Source of the DNA: Corynebacterium kefirresidentii
GTDB lineage: Bacteria > Actinomycetota > Actinomycetes > Mycobacteriales > Mycobacteriaceae
Assembly (NCBI GenBank): GCA_002154655.1
Contig: NGUZ01000007.1
Coordinates: forward strand, 1 to 64,000
Length of the DNA: 64,000 bases
Direction of reading: 5' to 3'
Position numbers and translations under genes: made by a program. Position 1 is the stretch's first letter. Each line of letters starts with the position of its first letter. Below the pieces are notes generated by a model. It was not told where the DNA came from, did not search any database, and was given only the letters and a program-made list of their open reading frames with translations. Shown piece after piece: positions 38,144-46,893 of this stretch.

Positions 38144-38734
38144 ATGAAAAAGCTGTTTTCCACCCTTATCGCTGTCATTCTCATCGCCGCCCTGGCGGTA
38201 GCTGCGGTGGTGGTGTGGCAAGTCCGGGAACCGGTGGGCGTGGAGACCGAATCGAGCAATACCAAGGTCATCAAGGCCGTGGAGCGCGAGGAACAAGTGG
38301 TGCTCGTCTCCTTGGGGATTGAGGGATTATCGGAGGAGTCCGCCACCAGCACGCTGTGGAATTGGCAGGTCCCAGGCAGTGAGCGTACCCAATACATCAA
38401 GTACTCCTACCGCGCGAAGCTCGGCATTGAAGGATCCCAGGTGCACGTAGAAGAGGAATCCCCGCACCACTTCCGCGTGCAGATCCCAGAGTTCATTTTC
38501 ATTGGCCACTCGGATGAGAACTTCGAAACCGCGGTGGAAGATAATGGCGCGCTGAGCTGGATTACCCCGGATATCGATAAAGCGGAAACCATCACCAAGA
38601 TTCTGGATGAGGACAAAAAGAAAAAGGACATCGCGGATAATCGCGATGTCCTCCAAAGCCAGGCCAAGCAGTTCTACACCGGCATTATTTCCGGCGTGGA
38701 CCCGGAGGCTGAGGTAGATTTTTCCTTCCGTTAG
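38144..38734 (+). CDS. Membrane-anchored DUF4230-like protein
   Basis: The 196-residue protein has an N-terminal transmembrane anchor (about residues 5-28) and an extracytoplasmic domain containing IKYSYRAKLGIEG, HFRVQIPEFIFIGHSDENF and a terminal FYTGIISGVDPEAEVDFSF. The pattern resembles DUF4230 but I am not certain of the family. It was placed at ATG 38144, because the upstream part of the frame runs through tRNA-Leu. Function unknown. Confidence 0.7.
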   Translation: MKKLFSTLIAVILIAALAVAAVVVWQVREPVGVETESSNTKVIKAVEREEQVVLVSLGIEGLSEESATSTLWNWQVPGSERTQYIKYSYRAKLGIEGSQVHVEEESPHHFRVQIPEFIFIGHSDENFETAVEDNGALSWITPDIDKAETITKILDEDKKKKDIADNRDVLQSQAKQFYTGIISGVDPEAEVDFSFR

Positions 38735-40645
38735 CTAGTCCACCTCGGTGAACTTGCGGTCCCAAGAAGAACGGACCGGGTTGGCATCGGCTAGCAAGAT
38801 ATCGAAGCGGTCGTTGGCAATCTCTACGATCTCACCCAGCGCGGTGCGGTACTCCTGCTCTGGGGAGTTGGCCAAGCGGCGCACGCCGGCATCAATGACG
38901 CGGTCAACGGTGTCATTGGTATCTAGATAAGCCACAAAGGGCATATCGAAGCGCTCGCGGTAGGCAGCGGAAAGCTCGGTAATGCGCTCGGTCTGCACAT
39001 CATCCAAGTCGGTTAGCCCCAAGGAGCCGCGGTCGGCGGAGATGGTGGCGGCTTCGTCAGCGTCGGCAAGCAGCAGCTCATCCATGGCCGGGTAATCGTG
39101 GATGAGGGCAGCACGGCGGGAATCATCCGCGGTCAGCACGGCTACCTGAATGGCGGCGCGCAGCTCATTGACATCGCTGAAAGGCCGAGACTCCCACGCC
39201 AGTTCGAGCGGCCACGTCTCGTTATTAAACAGCGGGCGCAGCGCGGAGACGAATTCCTCGCGGGAGGCATTGTTGAGTTGCTGTAGGCTTACGCTCTTGC
39301 CGACGGCCCGAGACACCTGCGTGCCCTGCTTACCCCCGGTGTGGAAGAACAGCAGGTTAAGCACGATGGCGGTAATGGCGCCGATGGACATGCCGGAGGA
39401 GACGAAGGTTTGCGCCCACTCCGGGAAGGCGGTGGCGATATCCGGCTTGAAGGTCACCAGCATGGCCAGGCCGAGCGCGGAGGTGACGATGACGGAATTG
39501 CGGCCATCGGAAAGATCGGCCTTGGCGATGGTCTGCAGGCCCACCCACGCTACGTTGGCGAAAAGCGCCAGGGAGGCACCGCCAAGTACAGGGGAGGGGA
39601 TGGCGGCCACGACCGCACCGGCCTTGGGCAAAATGCCCAGCACCATCATGAATCCGGCGGCGGCTACGGCCACCCAGCGCGATTTCACGCTGGTCAGGCG
39701 GACCAGGCCGACGTTTTGGGCAAAGCAGGTATAGGGGAAGGAGTTCATCATGCCGCCCACCAAGGTGGACAGGCCATCGGCGCGAATCGCACGCACGACA
39801 TCATCGCGGCGGATGCGCTTTTTGACAATCTCGCCGGTGGCAAAGACATCGCCAGTGGTCTCCACCATGGTGATGATCATGACAATGATGAGCGAGAAAA
39901 TAGCCACCACGTCGAACTTTGGCATGCCGAAGTAGAACGGGGTGGTGATACCGAGGGCGGGGGCGGAGGAGACTTCGCTAAAGGAGGCGTCGCCTAGCAC
40001 GAGCGCCACGCCCGTACCCAAGACTAGGCCGATGAGCACGGCCAGGGTGCCTAGGAAGCCAGAGGAAAAACGCTGCACCAAAATGATGACCGCGAGCGTG
40101 CCAAAACCGTAGAGCAGGTCACGGGTGGCTGGAACTCCCTCGGCGTAATTGACAAAGTCATTGGCCGAAACCCCCAATAGTGAAGTGCCCATCACCAGCA
40201 GGACCGAACCGGTGACTACCGGCGGGAAGAAACGCAGCACTTTGCCAAAGACCGGCGCCGCGAAGAAAGTAAACAGGCCGGCGACGATGATGGCGCCATA
40301 AATGGTCGGCAGCGAGGCCACCCCGCCTTCGCCGTCGGTTGCGCCCAGGCCAATGGCAATAATCGGGGAGACGGCCGTTGTGGTTACGCCCTGCACGATG
40401 GGCAGGCGCACGCCAATGCGCTTGCCGACGCCCATGGACTGAATGATCGTTGCTATGCCACAGGTCAAAAGGTCCGCATTGATGAGGTGGATGGTGGTTT
40501 CCGCATCCAGGTTAAGCGAGCCGGCGATGAGCAGCGGAACGATAACCGCCCCGGCATAAAAGGCCAATACGTGCTGCACACCTAAGGCAGCTAATTTGGG
40601 GGCGGGTGGGACGGTATCTACTGGATGCTTGGGCTGGGAAGCCAC
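38735..40645 (-). CDS. Purine/urate-type permease (NCS2) fused to an OHCU-decarboxylase-like domain
   Basis: The 636-residue protein has two parts. Residues about 15-440 form a NCS2 nucleobase:cation symporter (LGVQHVLAFYAGAVIVPLLIAG; MGVGKRIGVRLPIVQG; the ETTGDVFATGEI motif of helix 8; NSFPYTCFAQNVGLVRLT). Residues about 450-625 resemble 2-oxo-4-hydroxy-4-carboxy-5-ureidoimidazoline decarboxylase, the third enzyme of urate breakdown (LNNASREEFVSALRPLF; AYRERFDMPFV; EIVEIANDRF). The usual catalytic HP pair aligns with YP (HDYPAM), and the Glu-Gln of the second motif with Asp-Arg. The domain may thus be altered or inactive. The start is at GTG 40645, behind AAGGAGG. Confidence 0.85.
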   Translation of the reverse strand: MASQPKHPVDTVPPAPKLAALGVQHVLAFYAGAVIVPLLIAGSLNLDAETTIHLINADLLTCGIATIIQSMGVGKRIGVRLPIVQGVTTTAVSPIIAIGLGATDGEGGVASLPTIYGAIIVAGLFTFFAAPVFGKVLRFFPPVVTGSVLLVMGTSLLGVSANDFVNYAEGVPATRDLLYGFGTLAVIILVQRFSSGFLGTLAVLIGLVLGTGVALVLGDASFSEVSSAPALGITTPFYFGMPKFDVVAIFSLIIVMIITMVETTGDVFATGEIVKKRIRRDDVVRAIRADGLSTLVGGMMNSFPYTCFAQNVGLVRLTSVKSRWVAVAAAGFMMVLGILPKAGAVVAAIPSPVLGGASLALFANVAWVGLQTIAKADLSDGRNSVIVTSALGLAMLVTFKPDIATAFPEWAQTFVSSGMSIGAITAIVLNLLFFHTGGKQGTQVSRAVGKSVSLQQLNNASREEFVSALRPLFNNETWPLELAWESRPFSDVNELRAAIQVAVLTADDSRRAALIHDYPAMDELLLADADEAATISADRGSLGLTDLDDVQTERITELSAAYRERFDMPFVAYLDTNDTVDRVIDAGVRRLANSPEQEYRTALGEIVEIANDRFDILLADANPVRSSWDRKFTEVD

Positions 40646-40738
40646 GAAGTCCTCCTTTGTGCGGAAGCGAAGCTGAACGGGTTTAACAGTAGAGGTTCGT
40701 GCAGGTAGCGGCCAAAAAATCGGGGTGATGAGGAACAC

Positions 40739-40959
40739 GTTCGGGGCTAGTTCACCCCCGATCTAAGACGTACGTGCGTTCTGCATGAAATCACTAACCA
40801 GCAAAACAACACGACCGGTTTATATTTAGCCTTTCCAACGTCTGCTGAACTTGTTATTACCGCTGATGTAGTCAACAATTGAGGCCAGAGGGGCTTGGTG
40901 CTGTGGCTCGAAAAAGCGGCATTTACCCCTGATAGAAATTCGCCCGAAAGAAGGGAATT
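40739..40959 (+). promoter_or_regulatory. Upstream region of the pfl operon
   Basis: This 221-bp gap carries no supported gene. The end has AAGAAGGG as ribosome site for pflB. No clear GlxR, FNR-like or riboswitch element was recognised. Confidence 0.3.
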
Positions 40960-43047
40960 ATGACTACCGCAACGCAGCCTCAACAGTTTGAAGCGTGGAA
41001 GGGATTTGAGTCCGGTCCATGGACCGAGGGCATCAACGTCCGCGACTTCATTCAGCGTAACTACACGCCGTACGACGGCGATTCCAGCTTCCTGGCGGGC
41101 CCGACCGAAAAGACCAAGCGCGTCTGGGAGACCCTGGAGAAGAACTACCTGTCCGTCGAGCGCGAAAAGCGCGTCTATGATGTTGACACCCACACCCCGA
41201 CCGACATTGACGCTTTCCCGGCCGGTTACATCTCAGACGACGATGACGTAATCGTCGGTCTGCAGACCGATACCCCGCTGAAGCGCGCCATGATGCCGTT
41301 CGGTGGCTGGCGCATGGTCAAGCAGGCTATCGGTGAAGCGGGCAAGGAAGTAGATCCTGAGGTGGAGAAGATCTTCACCCGCTACCGCAAGACCCACAAC
41401 GATGCGGTCTTCGATATCTACACCCCGCGCATCCGTGCTGCTCGTTCATCACACATCATCACCGGTCTGCCGGATGCTTATGGCCGTGGCCGCATCATCG
41501 GTGACTACCGCCGCGTGGCTCTCTACGGTGTGGACTACCTGATCGAGGAAAAGCAGGCTTCCCGCGATTCCGTCGCAGACGCTGGCTTCTCTGAGCACTG
41601 GGCACGCTTCCGCGAGGAGCACTCCGAGCAGATCAAGGCCCTGAAGAAGCTCAAGAAGATGGCTGAGTCCTACGGCTTCGACATCTCCAAGCCGGCTAAG
41701 ACCGCTCACGAGGCAGTACAGTGGACCTACTTCGGCTACCTGGCATCCATTAAGTCCCAGGATGGCGCCGCAATGTCCATTGGCCGCCTGTCCGCCTTCT
41801 TCGATTGCTACTTCGAGCGCGACCTCGCTGCTGGCATCATCACCGAGGAAGACGCCCAGGAAATCATCGACTCCCTGGTTCTCAAGCTGCGTATCGTTCG
41901 CTTCCTGCGCACCATCGATTATGACCAGATCTTCTCTGGCGACCCGTACTGGGCAACCTGGTCTGATGCTGGCTTCGGCAACGACGGCCGCCACATGGTC
42001 ACCAAGACCTCCTTCCGTCTGCTGCAGACCCTGGTTAACCTTGGCCCATCACCGGAGCCAAATATCACCATCTTCTGGGATCCGAAGCTGCCAGAGGGCT
42101 ACAAGGAATTCTGTGCCCACATCTCGATTGAGACCTCCTCCATCCAGTACGAGTCTGACCGCCAGATTCGTGAGCAGTGGGGCGATGACGCCGCAATTGC
42201 ATGCTGTGTTTCTCCGATGGAAGTGGGCAAGCAGATGCAGTTCTTCGGCGCTCGTGTGAACGCCGCTAAGGCTCTGCTTTACGCCATCAACGGTGGCCGC
42301 GATGAGGTATCCGGCAAGCAGGTCGTAGAAGGCTACGAGCCCATCAAGGGCGATGGCCCGCTGGACTTCGATGAAGTTTGGCAGAAGTACGAAGAGATGC
42401 TGGACTGGGTTGTTGGCACCTACGTTGAGGCCCTCAACATCATCCACTACTCTCACGACAAGTACGCCTACGAGGCAGTCGAGATGGCGCTGCACGATTC
42501 CAATATCGTACGCTCCATGGGCTGCGGCATCGCCGGCCTGTCCATCGTCGCCGACTCCCTGGCTGCTATCAAGTACGCCAAGGTCACCCCGGTCCGTGAC
42601 GAGACCGGCCTGATTACGGACTACGTCACCGAGGGCGAGTTCCCGTTCTACGGCAACGATGATGACCGCGCCGATGACATCGCCGCAACCATTGTCCACA
42701 CCGTGATGGAAAAGATTAAGGCCATCCCGATGTACCGCAATGCCATCCCAACCCAGTCCGTGCTGACCATTACCTCGAACGTGGTCTACGGCAAGGCAAC
42801 AGGCGCCTTCCCGTCGGGCCACAAGGCCGGCACGCCGTTCTCCCCAGGCGCTAACCCTGAAAACGGTGCCGACAGCCACGGCATGGTTGCTTCCATGCTG
42901 TCGGTTGGCAAGCTGGATTACAAGGACGCCTTGGACGGCATCTCGCTGACCAACACCATTACTCCTTCCGGATTGGGCCGCACCCCAGAAGAGCGCATCA
43001 ATAACTTGGTGGGCGTTCTGGATGCCGGCTTCATCATGGAGAAGTAA
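40960..43047 (+). CDS. pflB: Pyruvate formate-lyase catalytic subunit, lacking the glycyl-radical domain
   Basis: The 695-residue protein matches the catalytic part of pyruvate formate-lyase, which splits pyruvate with CoA to acetyl-CoA and formate. The catalytic pair Cys415-Cys416 lies in [59 protein letters not shown] and [16 protein letters not shown] are well conserved. The protein ends about 65 residues short of the 760-residue E. coli enzyme, exactly before the segment that carries the radical glycine. That segment is the next gene, 40 bp downstream with its own ribosome site. The two polypeptides must assemble to be active. Confidence 0.95.
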   Translation: MTTATQPQQFEAWKGFESGPWTEGINVRDFIQRNYTPYDGDSSFLAGPTEKTKRVWETLEKNYLSVEREKRVYDVDTHTPTDIDAFPAGYISDDDDVIVGLQTDTPLKRAMMPFGGWRMVKQAIGEAGKEVDPEVEKIFTRYRKTHNDAVFDIYTPRIRAARSSHIITGLPDAYGRGRIIGDYRRVALYGVDYLIEEKQASRDSVADAGFSEHWARFREEHSEQIKALKKLKKMAESYGFDISKPAKTAHEAVQWTYFGYLASIKSQDGAAMSIGRLSAFFDCYFERDLAAGIITEEDAQEIIDSLVLKLRIVRFLRTIDYDQIFSGDPYWATWSDAGFGNDGRHMVTKTSFRLLQTLVNLGPSPEPNITIFWDPKLPEGYKEFCAHISIETSSIQYESDRQIREQWGDDAAIACCVSPMEVGKQMQFFGARVNAAKALLYAINGGRDEVSGKQVVEGYEPIKGDGPLDFDEVWQKYEEMLDWVVGTYVEALNIIHYSHDKYAYEAVEMALHDSNIVRSMGCGIAGLSIVADSLAAIKYAKVTPVRDETGLITDYVTEGEFPFYGNDDDRADDIAATIVHTVMEKIKAIPMYRNAIPTQSVLTITSNVVYGKATGAFPSGHKAGTPFSPGANPENGADSHGMVASMLSVGKLDYKDALDGISLTNTITPSGLGRTPEERINNLVGVLDAGFIMEK

Positions 43048-43087
43048 AAACCACTCAACCCTCAACCATCTCGAAAAGGAGAAAATC

Positions 43088-43339
43088 ATGGCAACCCCAA
43101 CTTTCGAAGACCGTATGTCAGCAATGAAGGCAAACCGCGATGCACACCAGATGAACTCTGGTCTGTACCACGCCAACATCAACGTGCTGGACAAGTCCAC
43201 CCTCGAGGACGCCGTTGAGCACCCAGAGAAGTACCCGAACCTCACCGTTCGCGTCTCTGGCTACGCTGTCAACTTTGTCAAGCTGACCAAGGAGCAGCAG
43301 CTCGACGTTATCTCCCGCACCTTCCACCAGGGTTCTTAA
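43088..43339 (+). CDS. Stand-alone glycyl-radical subunit of pyruvate formate-lyase (GrcA-like)
   Basis: The 83-residue protein equals the C-terminus of [23 protein letters not shown], then RVSGYAV with radical Gly58, then [15 protein letters not shown]. coli GrcA (YfiD) is a comparable stand-alone spare part for damaged PFL, but has its own different N-terminus. Here the preceding pflB lacks the domain, so this is the required second half and not a spare. The first 20 residues are extra and may help docking. The start has AAAAGGAG. The stop lies 2 bp before pflA. Confidence 0.93.
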   Translation: MATPTFEDRMSAMKANRDAHQMNSGLYHANINVLDKSTLEDAVEHPEKYPNLTVRVSGYAVNFVKLTKEQQLDVISRTFHQGS

Positions 43340-43341
43340 TC

Positions 43342-44211
43342 ATGGCTGATGGCGTTACTGGTGTTGTCACCCTCTCTCCGGAAGAAGGAGAGCGTGTCCG
43401 CGGCGTAGCTGCGGGCCTGGGAGATAATGCACAACTCGATGACATTACCCGCCCGGAGCTCATGGAGGCGCGCCGTACCGGCGATATCGCCCTCGTGCAC
43501 TCTTGGGAGCTCGTGACCGCCGTCGATGGCCCGGGAACCCGCATGACGATGTTCATGTCCGGATGCCCACTGCGCTGCCAGTACTGCCATAATCCAGACA
43601 CTTGGGAAATGAAGACCGGCACACTGGAGCGGGTCGAGGATGTGGTCAAGCGCATCAAGCGTTATAAGCCCATCTTCCAAGCTTCCGGTGGCGGTCTGAC
43701 CATCTCCGGTGGCGAACCCCTCTTCCAGATTTCCTTCACGCGCCGCGTGCTTAAGGAAGTCCACGATGCGGGTATTCACACCACCATCGATACGGCTGGG
43801 TACTTGGGCGCGCGCTTGCGCGACGAGGACCTAGACAACATCGACCTCGTGCTTCTCGACGTCAAGTCGGGCGACGAGGAGACTTACCGCAAGGTCACCC
43901 AACGCCAGCTCCAGCCAACACTGGATTTCGGCGACAGGTTGAACAAGATAGGTAAGCCGGTATGGATCCGCTTCGTAGTGGTGCCTGACCTCACGGACTC
44001 GCCAGAGAACGTGGAAAATGTGGCCAATATCGTGGCTCGATGGAAATCTAACGTCGAACGCGTCGAGGTCTTGCCCTTCCACAATATGGGCAAGGACAAG
44101 TGGGAAGGTCTGGATATGACCTACCAGTTGGCAGACACGAAGCCGCCGAAGCCGGAGGACGTGGAGAAAATCCGCGACGTCTTCCGCTCGAAGGGCTTGG
44201 AAGTCTACTAG
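43342..44211 (+). CDS. pflA: Pyruvate formate-lyase activating enzyme (radical SAM)
   Basis: The 289-residue radical-SAM enzyme places the radical on the glycine. The cluster motif is Cys75-x3-Cys79-x2-Cys82 (SGCPLRCQYCHNPDTW). Next come SGGEPLFQ, DTAGYLGA, LLDVKSGDEETYRKVT and VEVLPFHNMGKDKW. An N-terminal extension of about 45 residues precedes the family core. It follows the radical-subunit gene by 2 bp, which supports coupled synthesis. Confidence 0.95.
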   Translation: MADGVTGVVTLSPEEGERVRGVAAGLGDNAQLDDITRPELMEARRTGDIALVHSWELVTAVDGPGTRMTMFMSGCPLRCQYCHNPDTWEMKTGTLERVEDVVKRIKRYKPIFQASGGGLTISGGEPLFQISFTRRVLKEVHDAGIHTTIDTAGYLGARLRDEDLDNIDLVLLDVKSGDEETYRKVTQRQLQPTLDFGDRLNKIGKPVWIRFVVVPDLTDSPENVENVANIVARWKSNVERVEVLPFHNMGKDKWEGLDMTYQLADTKPPKPEDVEKIRDVFRSKGLEVY

Positions 44212-44222
44212 CCTGGGAGGGC

Positions 44223-45461
44223 ATGACCGACTACCGCCGCTTTGGCCACATAATTAAAGAACACCACCTAGAAGTCCCGTGGGATTATTCCAATCCCCAC
44301 GGGACTTTTGGGCTTTATGCCCGCGAAATTATCCCGCCCGGTGGAGAGGATCTGCCCGCGTTGCTTTACCTCCAGGGCGGGCCTGGTTTCCCAGCACCCC
44401 GGCCGCTGGCGCCCACGGGGCTTATTGGCAAGGCACTGGAGCGGTACCGCGTGATCCTCATGGACCAGCGCGGCACCGGCCGATCGCACCGCATCGATGC
44501 ATTGAGCCCGGCCGCGGAGCGCACCGCAGCGCACTTGGCGTTGCTGCGCCAAGATAATATCGTCCGCGACGCCGAGCGCCTGCGCGAGCACCTCGGCCTG
44601 GAGAAGTGGTCACTTTTTGGCCAATCTTTCGGTGGCTTCTGCATTACCGCCTACCTATCCCAGGCGCCCGAGCACATTGAGCATGCATTTTTCACCGGCG
44701 GCATCCCCACGCTGAAGGGGGCAGACGATCTCTACCGCGCCACTTTTAGCAAGCTCAAGGCCCGCCAGCAGCGTTTCTACCGCGAATTCCCGTGGGCTCA
44801 GGACCGCATCGAGGAGATCATCTCCCACTTGGACAATTCGGATGAGCGCCTTCCCACCGGAGAGCGCCTGTCCTCGCTGCGGTTTCGCACCATCGGTATT
44901 GAGCTCGGCCGCGGCACCGGTTTTGATTCGCTGGCTTATCTGCTGGAAGAGCCTTTCCGCACCGTGGCAGGGGAGAAGCGGCTGCGCGGCGATTTCTTGG
45001 TGGACGTCGGCCAGCGCGTGAGCTTTGCAGACGGCCCGCTCTATGCCGCTATCCATGAGTCAATCTATGGCGGCGCCGGCGGGCAGGCCGTTACTCATTG
45101 GGCGGCGCATCGTGTGCGCGAGGAATTCCCGGAGTTTGCGGAGTCCGGCACCTGGTTGACTGGCGAGCATATCTTTCCCTGGCAGTTCGACGAGGACCCT
45201 GCTCTGCACGCGTTTGCCGACGCCGCCCACGGCCTCGCCCGCCACGAATTCTCCCCGCCCTATGCGCTCGGTGAGGTGCCGACCACGGCCGCGGCCATGT
45301 ATGTCGATGATATTTTCGTTCCGCTCGAAGAATCCTTGGCTACCGCTGCCCACCTGGGGGACCTGCGGCCGTGGATTAGCAACGAGTTTCAGCACAACGG
45401 CATTCGCGAAGACGGTGCGACCATCTTGGGCAGGCTTTTTGCGCTTATCGACGATCACTAG
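44223..45461 (+). CDS. S33-family alpha/beta-hydrolase, prolyl-aminopeptidase-like
   Basis: The 412-residue hydrolase has the family S33 signatures LLYLQGGPGFPAPRP (oxyanion hole), MDQRGTGRSHRI and the nucleophile elbow GQSFGGFC (about Ser141). The late histidine is probably in EFQHNGIREDG. It lies 11 bp after pflA, with GGGAGG before the ATG at 44223. The pfl activase and this peptidase may be on one transcript, but no functional link is evident. Confidence 0.88.
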   Translation: MTDYRRFGHIIKEHHLEVPWDYSNPHGTFGLYAREIIPPGGEDLPALLYLQGGPGFPAPRPLAPTGLIGKALERYRVILMDQRGTGRSHRIDALSPAAERTAAHLALLRQDNIVRDAERLREHLGLEKWSLFGQSFGGFCITAYLSQAPEHIEHAFFTGGIPTLKGADDLYRATFSKLKARQQRFYREFPWAQDRIEEIISHLDNSDERLPTGERLSSLRFRTIGIELGRGTGFDSLAYLLEEPFRTVAGEKRLRGDFLVDVGQRVSFADGPLYAAIHESIYGGAGGQAVTHWAAHRVREEFPEFAESGTWLTGEHIFPWQFDEDPALHAFADAAHGLARHEFSPPYALGEVPTTAAAMYVDDIFVPLEESLATAAHLGDLRPWISNEFQHNGIREDGATILGRLFALIDDH

Positions 45462-45520
45462 CGTTTCGCTATTTCCTATGCGAAAATATCGGTGATTGTC
45501 ACGACATTTAGGGAGATATT

Positions 45521-46669
45521 TTGATCGCCACCATAGTTATAGTCCTCATCCTGTTGCTTATCTTGGGAACCCTCTTTGATGGCTATTTCATCGTTCGCAC
45601 TCGAGAAGCTGCCATCTTGGAGCGCTTGGGTAAATTCCAAAAGGTGGCGCATGCTGGCCTGCACTTCAAGTTGCCGTGGGTGGACCGTGTGCGCGATAAA
45701 ATTTCGCTGCAGGTGCGCCAGCTGGATGTGATGGTGGAGACCAAGACCAAGGACAATGTCTTCGTCCAGATCCCTGTGGCCGTGCAATACGAGGTGGTTG
45801 AAGGCCGCGAGCGTGAGGCGTACTACATGCTCTCCAACCACGAGCAACAGATTGTGGCCTACGTGCAGGACAATGTTCGCTCTTCCGTGGCGAATATGGA
45901 CCTAGATGATTCCTTCTCCTCCAAGGACACCATTGCTCGCAATGTTGCGGCTTCCCTGCGCGATAATATGGCCGAGTACGGCTGGAACTTTGTCAACACC
46001 CTGGTTACCGATATCCGCCCCGATTCCCGCGTGCGCGAGTCCATGAACTCCATTAACGCGGCGCAGCGTGAGCGCGAGGCGGCCGTCGCTCAGGCAGAGG
46101 CCGAGAAGATCCGCGTGGTCAAAGAGGCCGAGGGCGCTGCCGAAGCAAAGAAGCTGCAGGGACGCGGCGTTGCGGACCAGCGCAAGGAAATCGTCGAGGG
46201 CATTGCCCAGCAATACGAAATGCTTCGCGACGCCGGCGTGGAAGAATCCCCCGAGGCGCTCATGCTGGTCTCTCAATACCTCGACGCGATGGTCGATGTC
46301 TCCCACAACGGCCAGGCCTCCGTGCTCTACATGCCCTCCAACCCGCAGGGCATGGGTGATCTCTTCAGCGGCATGCGCGACGTGCTCATGGCCAACCGCG
46401 CCCTCGACTCCGCCGAGGGGGCGCCTCAGTACCGCCGCCCGCAGCCGCACAAGCCATCCCGCGCCGAGGAAATCGAGCGCGAGTCCAAGCGTCAGGCAGA
46501 GCGTGCCAAGCGCGAAGCCATCGCTGCCTCCCAGCGTGCTGAGCAGGAGCGCTCCGAGCAAAACCGCGGTGAGCAACAGTCGCAGCAGGGCCAGCACTCC
46601 ACCGCGCAGCCCCAGGCTGCTCGCGAGTATTTCCAGCAGCTGCGCGACCAACTCAAAAACGAGGACTAG
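45521..46669 (+). CDS. SPFH/band 7 domain protein (stomatin-like)
   Basis: The 382-residue protein has an N-terminal membrane anchor (residues 2-18), an SPFH domain (about 20-200, with RTREAAILERLGKF, LDVMVETKTKDNVFV and YVQDNVRSSVANMDLDDSFSSKD), a coiled coil (AAQREREAAVAQAEAEKIRVVKEAEGAAEAKK, about 180-215) and a low-complexity charged, glutamine-rich tail. These proteins organise membrane microdomains and often control proteases. The start is a TTG behind GGGAG, since no ATG or GTG is available. Confidence 0.9.
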   Translation: MIATIVIVLILLLILGTLFDGYFIVRTREAAILERLGKFQKVAHAGLHFKLPWVDRVRDKISLQVRQLDVMVETKTKDNVFVQIPVAVQYEVVEGREREAYYMLSNHEQQIVAYVQDNVRSSVANMDLDDSFSSKDTIARNVAASLRDNMAEYGWNFVNTLVTDIRPDSRVRESMNSINAAQREREAAVAQAEAEKIRVVKEAEGAAEAKKLQGRGVADQRKEIVEGIAQQYEMLRDAGVEESPEALMLVSQYLDAMVDVSHNGQASVLYMPSNPQGMGDLFSGMRDVLMANRALDSAEGAPQYRRPQPHKPSRAEEIERESKRQAERAKREAIAASQRAEQERSEQNRGEQQSQQGQHSTAQPQAAREYFQQLRDQLKNED

Positions 46670-46671
46670 CC

Positions 46672-46893
46672 CTGAGCATCGATAACCTCTTTGACGCCTA
46701 TACCGCCCAGCGCGGTATTACCCGCCGCGCAGAAGTTGTACCCGACCACGAGTGTCAGATTTTCCCCGCCGAGGCCAAGGTTGCCTCACAAGTCGATGCC
46801 TTAAACGCTGCCCGAAGCCTCGTTCACGACGTCCTTTCTGCCGACCAAGAGCATGAGCCCCAGCGCGACGGGGACAATTCCGACAACAAGTAG
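46672..46893 (+). pseudogene. Coding-like remnant after the SPFH gene, no normal start
   Basis: A 73-codon open frame starts 2 bp after the SPFH stop, beginning with CTG. The first 43 codons (to about 46800) have codon use like the neighbouring genes and encode SIDNLFDAYTAQRGITRR and onward. No ATG, GTG or TTG exists in the frame. The end runs into the antisense 3' end of the POT transporter (46801). It may be the start of an operon gene cut by insertion of the transporter/bio segment, or a CTG-started small gene. Confidence 0.3.

Noticed and set aside
40747..41193. Minus-strand open frame (148 codons) before and inside pflB
   Set aside because: It overlaps the start of pflB and has no conserved motif.
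43048..43087. Possible frameshift that would join pflB and the small radical-domain gene
   Set aside because: The 40-bp gap has a clear stop, an AAAAGGAG ribosome site and a normal ATG, and no remaining PFL-like codons in other frames. The small protein also has about 20 residues with no match in PFL. A genuine split is the better reading.
42049..43245. Minus-strand open frame (398 codons) opposite pflB
   Set aside because: It is antisense to a strongly conserved enzyme and has no domain or ribosome site of its own.
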